DNA of 23,663 nt from an uncultured Opitutia bacterium (GTDB lineage Bacteria > Verrucomicrobiota > Verrucomicrobiia > Opitutales > UBA953). This document shows, one piece after another, positions 1 to 7,162 of the stretch. The translations under genes were made by a program, and so were the position numbers. Every line of letters begins with the position of its first letter. The stretch's first letter is position 1. A model generated the notes under the pieces. It searched no databases and was not told the origin of the DNA. It saw only the letters and a program-made list of their open reading frames with translations. The DNA lies in assembly GCA_903879465.1 (NCBI GenBank), contig CAIRLQ010000165.1:1-23663 (forward strand), read 5' to 3'.

Positions 1-52
1 CGGCGGCGCGGCCAGAGCCCGTGGCGCCGAGGACGATAATGAGCGGGGTCAT
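1..52 (-). CDS. N-terminal fragment of a P-loop-like protein, possibly MiaA (tRNA dimethylallyltransferase)
   Basis: Only the first 17 codons are inside the window. They read MTPLIIVLGATGSGRAA: a hydrophobic beta strand followed by a glycine-rich loop GATGSGR. The ATG overlaps the aroC stop codon in an ATGA arrangement, so the two genes are probably co-transcribed and translationally coupled. The strand-plus-loop layout resembles the start of MiaA (GPTxxGKT/S), and shikimate kinase would be the other natural neighbour of aroC. However, the usual Walker A lysine is arginine and the following Ser/Thr is alanine, so a Rossmann-type nucleotide-binding protein is also possible. The start and overlap are well supported; the family is a guess. 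Confidence 0.4.
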   Translation of the reverse strand, partial: MTPLIIVLGATGSGRAA

Positions 53-1158
53 GCCTTGCGTCCGCAGCGGCCGAAGGAGGCGTTCTGTCCGCGGTCACGG
101 ATCCAATGGTCGACGGCCACGAGGGCCGCCATGGCTTCTACGATGGGTACGGCGCGCGGGAGCACGCACGGGTCATGTCGCCCTTTGGCGCTCAGCTCGG
201 TGGCCTTGCCGTCCGGGCGCACGGTCTTCTGTGGTTTGAGCACGGTGGCGGTGGGCTTGAAGGCGATGCGGAAGATGACATCTTCACCGTTAGTGATACC
301 GCCCTGGGTGCCGCCCGAGCGATTGGTTTTGGTGCGGATACGGCCGCCCTTGCGAACGAACTCATCGTTATGTGCGCTGCCGCGTTGGAGCGTTCCAGCG
401 AACCCGCTGCCAATCTCGAATCCTTTGGTGGCGGGCAGCGAGAGCATCGCTTTGGCGAGGTCGGCTTCGAAACGATCGAACACCGGCGAGCCGAGTCCGG
501 CGGGGAGATTTTCAATCACGCAGCAGATGACGCCGCCCACGGAATCGCCGTCGGCGCGTGCCGCGCGGATGAGCGCGTCGATCTTGGCGGCGGTGGCCGG
601 GTGAGGGCAGCGCGTCGGGGTGGCCTCGACTTGCTTTAGCGAAGGAGTCTTGGCTGGCGCGGGCATGCGTAGTTCGCCGACGCTCTCGACACACGCGATG
701 ATGCGGGCACCGCAGGCGTGGTGCAGGACGGTCTTGGCGACGGCACCGGCGGCGACGCGCGCGGCGGTCTCGCGAGCCGAGGACCGGCCGCCGCCTTCGA
801 CGGCGCGGATACCATACTTGGCGTCGTAGGTGAAGTCGGCGTGCGAAGGCCGATAGGCGACTTTCATTTCAGCGTAGGCCTGTGGACGTTGATCGCTATT
901 GCGGATAATGATGGCGATGGGCGAGCCGAGCGTGAGCCCCTCTGGTGAGATGCCGGAAAGGATTTCCGGAGCGTCTTCTTCTTTGCGCTGGGTCGTCAGG
1001 GCGCTCTGGCCGGGGCGCCGGCGGGCGAGTTCGCTCCGAAGGAAGGCTGAATCAAAAGGGACGCGGGGAGGGCAGCCGTCGATAACGACGCCCAGGGCCG
1101 GACCATGGCTTTCGCCGAAGGTCGTGATGCGGAAACTTTGTCCGTGGATGTTGCCCAT
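49..1158 (-). CDS. aroC: Chorismate synthase
   Basis: Converts 5-enolpyruvylshikimate-3-phosphate to chorismate with reduced FMN, the last common step of aromatic amino acid biosynthesis, in the cytoplasm. The 369-residue protein is full length for the family. It starts MGNIHGQSFRITTFGESHG and carries the family signatures in order: GESHG (residues 15-19), RPSHAD (103-108), GGGRSSARETA (122-132), RSGGTQGG (about residue 280) and RHDPCV (about 330). These include the FMN- and substrate-phosphate-binding His, Arg and Ser positions. The ATG start is fixed by homology of the extreme N-terminus; no Shine-Dalgarno sequence precedes it. Its leader overlaps the terminator of the upstream lipoprotein gene, so it either has its own promoter or depends on read-through. 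Its stop overlaps the next gene's start (ATGA). Confidence 0.97.
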   Translation of the reverse strand: MGNIHGQSFRITTFGESHGPALGVVIDGCPPRVPFDSAFLRSELARRRPGQSALTTQRKEEDAPEILSGISPEGLTLGSPIAIIIRNSDQRPQAYAEMKVAYRPSHADFTYDAKYGIRAVEGGGRSSARETAARVAAGAVAKTVLHHACGARIIACVESVGELRMPAPAKTPSLKQVEATPTRCPHPATAAKIDALIRAARADGDSVGGVICCVIENLPAGLGSPVFDRFEADLAKAMLSLPATKGFEIGSGFAGTLQRGSAHNDEFVRKGGRIRTKTNRSGGTQGGITNGEDVIFRIAFKPTATVLKPQKTVRPDGKATELSAKGRHDPCVLPRAVPIVEAMAALVAVDHWIRDRGQNASFGRCGRKA

Positions 1159-1172
1159 GTAGAGAAGGTGTT

Positions 1173-1212
1173 AAAAAAGCGACGCCGCCGAGCCAGATGG
1201 CAGGGCGGCGTC
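1173..1212 (-). terminator. Rho-independent terminator of the DUF3568-like lipoprotein gene
   Basis: A perfect 9-bp inverted repeat GACGCCGCC (1181-1189) / GGCGGCGTC (1204-1212) encloses a second small stem GCCA/TGGC (1192-1195 and 1198-1201). Read on the - strand the hairpin is followed by GC and then six T (1173-1178). It lies about 25 bases beyond the lipoprotein stop codon and directly before the aroC start, so it should separate these two - strand genes. Confidence 0.8.
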
Positions 1213-1237
1213 CGTTTGGCGGTTCCGCCCAGGTCGC

Positions 1238-1666
1238 TTAGCGGCGGAGGTTAGCGGAAATCTTGGAGACGATTTGCTGGCTCTCAGGAAGGTTGCCGAA
1301 GAAGCCGTACTTAACGGTGACTTGGGTGAAGTTGGCCTTGGTGATTTCGTCCTGAGCCTTGAGCACGTCGATTTTGATTTCGAGGTCACCCACGGTGCGG
1401 GCATAGACGACGACGCTGAGGAGCTCCTTGTTGGCGCCGCGTTCATCGGTTTCGCCAGTGCGGAGGGTGCCCTTCATCGAGTCAATGGTGCGCTTAACGG
1501 CGTTGAAGACGGCTTCGGGGTCGGCGTTGTAGCGGGTGACCAAGGCGCCGGTCACGTTGGAGAACTGGCCCTCATGGGTGTCGGTGTTATCCACTCCGAC
1601 CATGGTGTTGCAGCCCGAAAGAACGAAGGCAGCGGCGAGGAGAGCGAGAGCGAGAGCTTTTTTCAT
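1238..1666 (-). CDS. Small secreted lipoprotein, DUF3568-like, function unknown
   Basis: The 142-residue product starts MKKALALALLAAAFVLSGC, a textbook lipoprotein signal peptide with lipobox LSGC and acylated Cys19. That is why I choose the start at 1666 rather than the in-frame ATG at 1780, which would bury the signal peptide. The mature part shows an alternating strand/helix pattern: a short strand, a helix around DPEAVFNAVKRTIDSM, then charged beta strands (ELLSVVVYARTVGDLEIKID and FTQVTVKYGFFGN) and a final helix ESQQIVSKISANLRR. This pattern matches my recollection of DUF3568, a family of short lipoproteins common in PVC bacteria. No enzymatic motif is visible. It is divergent from mraZ, with its own terminator downstream. 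The lipoprotein call is strong; the family name is moderate. Confidence 0.75.
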   Translation of the reverse strand: MKKALALALLAAAFVLSGCNTMVGVDNTDTHEGQFSNVTGALVTRYNADPEAVFNAVKRTIDSMKGTLRTGETDERGANKELLSVVVYARTVGDLEIKIDVLKAQDEITKANFTQVTVKYGFFGNLPESQQIVSKISANLRR

Positions 1667-1886
1667 GATCAAGAGTCGTGGTTGAGTGGGTTCAGACAAA
1701 GCACAGCTGGGGCCTGTTGGCAAACAGTTTCGACCCCGCCCGGCGGCCTCGAGAGGCAGGCATTTGTAATGATAAAACAACTACAAAACCGCCGGCGCGA
1801 CCCAGCCGGGGCCAGATCGGCCTTGGCCGAAGGCAGCAGGGTGGTGGGCTTAGGGGCGAAAAAACCGCTTATTATGACTCAAAGTA

Positions 1887-1915
1887 TTGATGGGCATGCA
1901 CTTAATCACTTTAAT
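1887..1915 (+). promoter_or_regulatory. Candidate sigma70-type promoter of the dcw cluster
   Basis: TTGATG (1887-1892) and TTTAAT (1910-1915) are separated by exactly 17 bases and lie in the AT-richest part of the divergent region. The match is 4/6 for the -35 and 5/6 for the -10 element. Transcription would start near 1922, about 125 bases before mraZ, leaving the TGG repeats inside the leader. A TTGACC at 1990-1995 abutting the repeats is an alternative -35, but it has no good -10 partner. This is pattern matching only. Confidence 0.35.
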
Positions 1916-1933
1916 GACAGAAATCAGTCATTA
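1912..1933. promoter_or_regulatory. Dyad symmetry overlapping the candidate -10 element
   Basis: TAATGAC (1912-1918) and GTCATTA (1927-1933) form a perfect 7-bp inverted repeat with an 8-base spacer. A CAC/GTG pair further out extends the symmetry after two mismatched positions. The size and its overlap with the proposed -10 element suit a dimeric repressor operator, but no regulator is identified. There is no T-run, so a terminator is unlikely. Confidence 0.4.
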
Positions 1934-1997
1934 GTGTGCGGTCTGCCGTGCTGTGAATAAGAAAAAGGGAGGGATCGGGGGGTAATTTCTTGACCAG

Positions 1998-2031
1998 TGG
2001 CGGAGAGTGGGGAAAAGTGGGCGAACTGGGG
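1998..2031 (+). promoter_or_regulatory. Candidate MraZ-binding repeats upstream of mraZ
   Basis: Four TGG-containing repeats run in the same orientation: TGGCG (1998), TGGGG (2008), TGGGC (2018) and TGGGG (2027). The first three are spaced exactly 10 bases apart and the last 9, so all face the same side of the helix. MraZ of E. coli is known to bind TGGGN repeats separated by 5 bases just upstream of its own gene, and related GTG repeats are used in other phyla. The location, 17 bases before the proposed mraZ start, fits autoregulation of the whole cluster. The first repeat is degenerate. Confidence 0.65.
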
Positions 2032-2047
2032 GCATTCGCCCATCCAC

Positions 2048-2500
2048 ATGTCTATTGGCGCTAACAACGGTCTCTTCACGGGCATCCATAACGGAAAATT
2101 GGATGAGAAGAACCGTGTCACGATTCCAGCGGCCTGGCGCTTCGACGGCGAAGCGACGTTCCTTGCGATGTTTCATCCGGCACTCGCCGCGATTGTGGTG
2201 TTCCCGCCCAGCATGGCCGAACGCATCCGTGACGCCGCACTGCAAGTCACCGTCAGTGACCCGGTCAAGATGGACGCGTTGAGCTTGCTCGGCGCAAACA
2301 GTATCCAGGTGACGTGCGATAAGGCTGGCCGCATCACGCTCAACGAACACGTGGTGAAGGAAGCCTGTCTCGAACGCGACGTCGTCTTTCGTGGCGGCTT
2401 TACGACTTTCCAGATCGCCGCACCCGTGCCGCCGAAGGCCGACCGCGATTCCGAGCACGCCCGTGCGACGCTCCGTGCCCTGAAAGAACTGGGACTCTAA
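2048..2500 (+). CDS. mraZ: Transcriptional regulator MraZ
   Basis: MraZ is a DNA-binding AbrB/SpoVT-fold protein that forms rings and controls its own dcw operon; it acts in the nucleoid. This copy has 150 residues from the ATG at 2048. The two repeated swapped-hairpin signatures are clear: DEKNRVTIPAAWR (residues 19-31) and DKAGRITLN (91-99). An in-frame GTG at 1997 would add 17 residues that do not look like MraZ and would place the DNA repeats inside the coding region, so I reject it. It is the first gene of the cluster, 54 bases ahead of rsmH. No Shine-Dalgarno sequence is visible. The candidate MraZ-binding repeats lie immediately upstream. Confidence 0.93.
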   Translation: MSIGANNGLFTGIHNGKLDEKNRVTIPAAWRFDGEATFLAMFHPALAAIVVFPPSMAERIRDAALQVTVSDPVKMDALSLLGANSIQVTCDKAGRITLNEHVVKEACLERDVVFRGGFTTFQIAAPVPPKADRDSEHARATLRALKELGL

Positions 2501-2554
2501 ACTGTATCCAGAAGTTACTTACACTACTCACACCTTATTCACAGCCCGCCTGCC

Positions 2555-3472
2555 ATGACCAGCCACGTTCCAGTCCTGCTCGAGGAGTGCTTATCACTCC
2601 TCGCTCCGCAGGACGGCCGTGCCTACCTGGATTGCACGTTCGGCGGCGGCGGTCACTCTTCCGCGATCCTCGCGCACGCGCCTCACTGCAGTCTCGACGT
2701 CATGGATCGCGATCCTGCGGCGTTACCGCGTTTCGCCGAACTCGCCGCGCGATACGCCGGCCAGTGCCGCTTTCATTCTGAAAATTTTCGTCACCTTGAC
2801 CGCGTTCCGGGGCGATTCGACGGTGTTCTGATGGACATTGGGGTGTCCTCATACCAGTTGGATGTCCCGGAACGCGGTTTCTCTTTCCGTTTCGACGCAC
2901 CGAATGATATGCGCATGGACACGCGCGTCGGCCGGAGCGCAGCCGAATTCCTCGAGCGCGCCGACCGTGCGGAAATCGAACGCGCCGTCCGCGACTTCGG
3001 CGAAGAGCCCCGCTGGTTTCGCGTCGTCAATGCAATCATCGCCGCCCGTGGCACCGGCCGCCTTGCCCGCACGACTTCTTTCGCCGAGTTGGTAGCAGAG
3101 GCTGCTCCACCCGCCCCAGGTCCCCGTGGTCCGCACCCGGCGACCCGTACTTTCCAAGGTGTTCGTATCGCGGTGAACGATGAGCTCGGCGCCCTGGCCG
3201 AAGCGCTCCCGCTCGCGTTCGGCAAGCTCAACGCCGGAGGCGTGCTCGCCGTCATCTCCTTCCATTCCCTCGAGGATCGGTTGGTGAAGCGTTACATGAA
3301 CGACGTCTCCGGCCGCCCGGTGGACCGCGATGACTCCCGGAATCAAGACGACCGCGTGAAGCGCGCCGATCTCCTCACTCGCAAGGCCGTGCAGCCTTCG
3401 GAGGCCGAACAAGAAAAGAACCCCCGCAGCCGCTCCGCGCGCCTGCGTGCTGTCCGGAGGCTGACCGTATGA
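2555..3472 (+). CDS. rsmH: 16S rRNA (cytosine(1402)-N(4))-methyltransferase RsmH
   Basis: Uses S-adenosylmethionine to N4-methylate C1402 of 16S rRNA in the ribosomal P site region. The 305-residue protein has the family motifs in order: DCTFGGGGHS (26-35, SAM loop), DRDP (51-54), FDGVLMDIGVSS (88-99), RGFSFRFDAPNDMRMD (107-122), FGEEPR (148-153), HPATRTFQGVRI (194-205), SFHSLEDR (235-242) and a basic NPRSRSARLR near the C-terminus. The start ATG follows a C/A-rich leader without a ribosome binding site. Its stop overlaps the ftsL start by ATGA. It is the usual second gene of dcw clusters (older name mraW). Confidence 0.97.
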   Translation: MTSHVPVLLEECLSLLAPQDGRAYLDCTFGGGGHSSAILAHAPHCSLDVMDRDPAALPRFAELAARYAGQCRFHSENFRHLDRVPGRFDGVLMDIGVSSYQLDVPERGFSFRFDAPNDMRMDTRVGRSAAEFLERADRAEIERAVRDFGEEPRWFRVVNAIIAARGTGRLARTTSFAELVAEAAPPAPGPRGPHPATRTFQGVRIAVNDELGALAEALPLAFGKLNAGGVLAVISFHSLEDRLVKRYMNDVSGRPVDRDDSRNQDDRVKRADLLTRKAVQPSEAEQEKNPRSRSARLRAVRRLTV

Positions 3473-3849
3473 GCCCGCGTTTTCTCACCGGCACATTCCT
3501 GCTGGCGACCCTGGCCGCCGCCGCGGTCGGCGTGATCAATATCATGAAGCTCCGCATGGAGGCCGACGTCATCGGCAGCCATATTCAGCGAATCGAACGT
3601 TCCATGGCCGACTCCAAGAAGGAGCTCGACGCCACCCGTCGCCAGCGCGACCAGGCCGTCGACACGCTGCAGTTACAGATGCGCATCGGCGACACTCTCA
3701 AGCCCCCAGCGCCCGAGCAGGTTGTCTGGGTTCGTTATTTCCCCGCGGTCCCATCCCCGACCCCCCTTTCGACAGCGAGCCCCCGGATGACGGCTCGTGA
3801 AATCGCCTTCCTCCGGACAGGGGGGCAGGGAGGCGGAAGTTCGCGATGA
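3469..3849 (+). CDS. ftsL: Cell division protein FtsL-like
   Basis: A 126-residue bitopic membrane protein, assigned from shape and position between rsmH and ftsI. Residues 5-26 form the single membrane segment. Residues 30-72 are charged and helical with a heptad-like pattern (IGSHIQRIERSMADSKKELD), as expected for the coiled coil through which FtsL pairs with FtsB and FtsQ to activate FtsW-FtsI. The last 50 or so residues are proline/serine- and then glycine-rich, longer than in the enterobacterial protein (121 residues in total with a short tail). FtsL sequences are too variable for residue-level proof. Start and stop both overlap the neighbouring genes (ATGA at 3469 and at 3846). Confidence 0.8.
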   Translation: MSPRFLTGTFLLATLAAAAVGVINIMKLRMEADVIGSHIQRIERSMADSKKELDATRRQRDQAVDTLQLQMRIGDTLKPPAPEQVVWVRYFPAVPSPTPLSTASPRMTAREIAFLRTGGQGGGSSR

Positions 3850-5645
3850 CACTCCCCCATGCCAGGCGAATGCGCTACCGTTCGCTGGCTTGGGTCGTGT
3901 CCTGTTGCTTCCTAGCCGTGTTTTCACGGCTGGTCTGGTTGCATTGGATCGACGCCCCGCGCCTCCGCGCCGAAGCCGTTCAGGCCCGACGGGTGCTCCG
4001 TGGCCAGCCTTGCCGCCGCGGTGAGATCCGCGATGCGCAGGACAACCTGCTGGCTGTCTCCGAGGATGTGTGGGATATCGGCGTCGACCCGGATTCTTTG
4101 GTGAAGGGTGAAAACGCCCGTGCCCTGGAAGTGGCGACAGCCCTCGGTATCCCCGTCACGAAAGTGATCCAAGCTTTCAATACGACGACCCGCGTTGACA
4201 GCGAGGGAGAAGAGAAGGATATCCGCTGGACGGTTCTGGCCCGCGAAGTCAACGAGGCCACGGTGAAGCGCATGAAGGCGCTGGGGATCAAGGCACTGCG
4301 AGCGGAATTAAAGTATCACCGAAGTTACCCGAAGGGTCAGCTGGCCGCCCACGTCCTAGGTTATGTGAACAAGGAAGGCGAACCAGCCTCGGGAATCGAA
4401 CGGGTAATGAACTCCTTGCTGATTGGTCAGAACGGCTGGATTGAATCCGAGCGCGACGGGCGTCACCGCGAGCTGACGAGCAACCGTCTGCGCGAAGTCG
4501 CCCCGGTCGACGGCAGCACGGTCGTACTGACAATTAACAGCCTCGTGCAGAAGACCTGTGAGGACGCCCTCGCCGCCGCCGCCGCCCGCTACGCGCCCAA
4601 GAGCGGTATCATCATCGTCAGCGACCCGCGTACTGGCCGGATTCTCGGTCTCGCGAACTGGCCAACGTTCGACCTGAATCTATTCTTCGATCCGAAGGCA
4701 GCGCCGATGGACAACCAGCGCAACCGCGCGGTATCCGATATTTATGAGCCGGGCTCGGTCTTTAAAATGGTTTCGATTTCAGGCGCACTTGAAGAGCACC
4801 TCATCACGCCAAATTCGGTCTTCGACTGCGGGGCCACAAACGTGCCCTACCGCGGCCGCATGGTTTCGATGCCGGGGGATTCGCATCCAATCGGCGTCGC
4901 CGATATCCGGCATATCGTCCGCGAATCCTCCAACCGCGGTACGGTGCAGGTCGGGATGCAGTATGCCGAACGGCTCGGCGAGGAGAAGTTCTACTCGCTT
5001 ATCAAGTCTTTCGGCTTCGGCGCCAACACGGGCCTGATCACGGGCGCAGAAGTCCCTGGTCTACTGCTCCCACCCAAGCGGTGGGATGGGATGACGATTT
5101 CCCGCGTGCCGATGGGTCACTCGGTCAGCGTGACGGCGATGCAGATGCACTTCGCGATGTCCGTCATCGCCGCGGAAGGACTCCTCATGCAGCCTCAGCT
5201 GGTCCTCCGCGTTGAAGACCCAAAGACCAAACTCGCGGTCCTGAATTATCCTCCGCGCTCTCGCGGGCGCGCCATCAGCGCGGCCACCGCCACGGAGACG
5301 GCGACGTTGCTTCGCGCCGTCTGCGGCAAGGGCGGCACGGCGCCCATCGCGGACATTCCGGGCTTCGAAGTCGCCGGCAAGACCGGCACGACGCAGAAAA
5401 TCATCAACGGACATTATTCTACGACGCACCACGTGGCCTCCTTCGCTGGTTTCTTTCCAGTCGGTGATCCGAAACTTGCGATCACGGTTATCATCGACGA
5501 GCCTCACGGCGAAGGCGTCGCCTACGGCGGCAAGGTCTCCGCACCGATTTTCCGCGAAGTCGCCGAGAAGTGTATCCGCTGGCTCGACATCGCTCCCGTC
5601 ACCACCGTCCCGCGTGGACCCGTCGCCGATCTCGGACCGCGATGA
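3846..5645 (+). CDS. ftsI: Penicillin-binding protein, FtsI/PBP3-type septal transpeptidase
   Basis: Class B PBP that cross-links septal peptidoglycan as the partner of FtsW. The 599 residues comprise a cytoplasmic tail, one membrane anchor (about 13-32), the non-catalytic pedestal (RRGEIRDAQDNLLAVS, 57-72, is the typical conserved start) and a transpeptidase domain from about residue 250. The catalytic triad motifs are intact: SVFK (Ser304, Lys307), SSN (361-363) and KTG (512-514) followed by TTQ. There are no PASTA domains, so it is not the Firmicute type. The ATG overlaps the ftsL stop, and the stop overlaps the murE start. Its place in the dcw order supports FtsI over an elongation PBP2. 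Confidence 0.95.
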   Translation: MTLPHARRMRYRSLAWVVSCCFLAVFSRLVWLHWIDAPRLRAEAVQARRVLRGQPCRRGEIRDAQDNLLAVSEDVWDIGVDPDSLVKGENARALEVATALGIPVTKVIQAFNTTTRVDSEGEEKDIRWTVLAREVNEATVKRMKALGIKALRAELKYHRSYPKGQLAAHVLGYVNKEGEPASGIERVMNSLLIGQNGWIESERDGRHRELTSNRLREVAPVDGSTVVLTINSLVQKTCEDALAAAAARYAPKSGIIIVSDPRTGRILGLANWPTFDLNLFFDPKAAPMDNQRNRAVSDIYEPGSVFKMVSISGALEEHLITPNSVFDCGATNVPYRGRMVSMPGDSHPIGVADIRHIVRESSNRGTVQVGMQYAERLGEEKFYSLIKSFGFGANTGLITGAEVPGLLLPPKRWDGMTISRVPMGHSVSVTAMQMHFAMSVIAAEGLLMQPQLVLRVEDPKTKLAVLNYPPRSRGRAISAATATETATLLRAVCGKGGTAPIADIPGFEVAGKTGTTQKIINGHYSTTHHVASFAGFFPVGDPKLAITVIIDEPHGEGVAYGGKVSAPIFREVAEKCIRWLDIAPVTTVPRGPVADLGPR

Positions 5646-7162
5646 CCCCCCCGCCCCCGATGATGCCCGCCGCCATGGAGCGACCGACTTTCAATACACT
5701 GATGCAGGGAGTGCCTGTGCTCGACCGCACCGGGGAATGGTCGACGAGGATTTCCTGCATCGTGACCGACAGCCGCCGTATCATCCCGGGTGCGCTGTTC
5801 TTCGCCTTGCCAGGCATGCGCGCCAACGGGCACGCTTTTCTGGATGATGCGATCTCCCGGGGCGCTGCCGCGGTCATCTCCGGCGAGCCGGTCGGCGGCC
5901 TGCCCGCTGTCGCCGCCGCTCAGGTTCCGGACCCGCGCCGCGTGCTCGCCGAAATTGCCCGTCGTTTCTTTGGACACCCCGAAGCCGCCTTGCAACTGGT
6001 CGGTGTCACGGGGACCAATGGCAAAACGACGGTGTCGACGTTGCTTCGGCATCTGCTGCAGTCCGAAGGTGAACAGTGGGGCCTGGTCGGCACGGTTCGC
6101 TACCATCTGGGTCGCCGCTCCATCCCTTCATATAAGACGACGCCGGAGTCGGCGGACCTTGCAGGTTTCTTCCGGCAGATGGGCGACGCGGGCTGCGTCG
6201 GGGCCTGTCTGGAAGTAAGTTCGCACGCACTGCATCAGGATCGCGTCCATGGTTTCCATTTCCGAGTGGCCGCCTTCACCAACCTGACCCGCGACCACGT
6301 CGACTACCACGGCGACCTGCCTTCTTATCTGGATGCGAAAACGGCTTTGTTCGATGGCCGCAACGGTACGGTTCCCGATGTCTGCGTGATCAATCTCGAC
6401 GACCCGAGTGGCCGCGTACTCGCCGAGGCCTGTCGTCGTCGCGGTCCGGTACTAACTTTCGGCATCGCCCCCGACGCTGATGTGCGTGCGACCGACCTCG
6501 CCTTGGATACGGGCGGCGCCATCTTTACCGTTCGCCACGCGGGTCGCTCCGCGATTTTCAAAACGAATCTCCCGGGGGCGTACAACGTCTCCAACGTCCT
6601 TTGCGCACTGGCGATGGCGGCCGGTCTGGGCCGCGATCCACTGGCGCTGGCGCCCGCGCTCGCCTCGTTCCCCGGTGTCTCTGGTCGCATGGAGCGCGTC
6701 GAAGCCGGCCAGGCCTTCCCGGTCTTTGTCGACTACGCTCACACGGATGATGCCTTGCGTAATGCCCTGCGTATGCTGCGCGACATCACGCCCGGTCGCG
6801 TACTCTGCGTCTTCGGCTGCGGAGGTAATCGCGACCGCGGCAAGCGTCCGGCGATGACTAAAGCCGTCGCCGAACTCGCCCATCTTTCCTGGGCCACCGC
6901 CGATAATCCTCGCAAGGAATCCGTCGAACATATCTTCGCCGACATGCGGGAAGGTCTCGGCGCTCTGCCGGGAGTGTCTTTCGTCGCTGACCGCCGCGAA
7001 GCCATCGGTCACGCTCTCGCGGCCGCCCAGTCCGGGGATTGCGTCGTCATCGCGGGCAAGGGCCACGAGACGACCCAGGAATTCGCCGACACGGTCGTGC
7101 CTTTTGATGATCGTCAGGTCGTCCGGGAAATTCTCGAGCTACGGAGGGGCGCGCAGTCGTGA
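5642..7162 (+). CDS. murE: UDP-N-acetylmuramoyl-L-alanyl-D-glutamate--2,6-diaminopimelate ligase MurE
   Basis: Cytoplasmic ATP-dependent ligase adding the third stem-peptide residue. From the ATG at 5642 (ATGA overlap with ftsI) it has 506 residues. The ATP loop is GVTGTNGKTT (121-130), the UDP-sugar and acceptor motifs include TTPES and EVSSHAL (191-197), and Lys233 in YLDAKTALF is the expected carbamylated lysine. The DNPRKE motif (421-426) is the signature of enzymes choosing meso-diaminopimelate, so the peptidoglycan is predicted to be DAP-type. The N-terminus carries an unusual PPPPMMPAAM stretch; translation could begin at the ATG for MERPTF (residue 12) instead. A longer in-frame extension up to 5570 lies within ftsI and lacks homology. 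Confidence 0.96.
   Translation: MTPPPPMMPAAMERPTFNTLMQGVPVLDRTGEWSTRISCIVTDSRRIIPGALFFALPGMRANGHAFLDDAISRGAAAVISGEPVGGLPAVAAAQVPDPRRVLAEIARRFFGHPEAALQLVGVTGTNGKTTVSTLLRHLLQSEGEQWGLVGTVRYHLGRRSIPSYKTTPESADLAGFFRQMGDAGCVGACLEVSSHALHQDRVHGFHFRVAAFTNLTRDHVDYHGDLPSYLDAKTALFDGRNGTVPDVCVINLDDPSGRVLAEACRRRGPVLTFGIAPDADVRATDLALDTGGAIFTVRHAGRSAIFKTNLPGAYNVSNVLCALAMAAGLGRDPLALAPALASFPGVSGRMERVEAGQAFPVFVDYAHTDDALRNALRMLRDITPGRVLCVFGCGGNRDRGKRPAMTKAVAELAHLSWATADNPRKESVEHIFADMREGLGALPGVSFVADRREAIGHALAAAQSGDCVVIAGKGHETTQEFADTVVPFDDRQVVREILELRRGAQS

Larger units (their letters stand above)
1667..2047. other. Divergent regulatory region between the lipoprotein gene and mraZ
   Basis: This 381-base stretch has no convincing gene. 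It contains, from left to right: a GC-rich part with a 6-bp hairpin TCGGCC-TT-GGCCGA (1817-1830); an AT-richer segment (about 1858-1935) with a candidate promoter and a dyad; a purine-rich run (about 1957-1980); and the TGG repeats proposed as an MraZ site directly before mraZ. Promoters for both the - strand lipoprotein gene and the + strand dcw cluster must lie here or further into the genes. I could not pick a convincing - strand promoter. Confidence 0.7.

Noticed and set aside
1667..1780. N-terminal extension of the DUF3568-like lipoprotein to the ATG at 1780
   Set aside because: It would put 38 polar residues before a typical signal peptide with lipobox; the ATG at 1666 is the natural start.
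1817..1830. Hairpin TCGGCC-TT-GGCCGA as a terminator or riboswitch part
   Set aside because: Only 6 bp with a 2-base loop, no T-run and no further structure; it may arise by chance in GC-rich DNA.
1997..2047. Upstream GTG start for mraZ
   Set aside because: The added residues do not resemble MraZ and would place the TGG repeats in the coding region.
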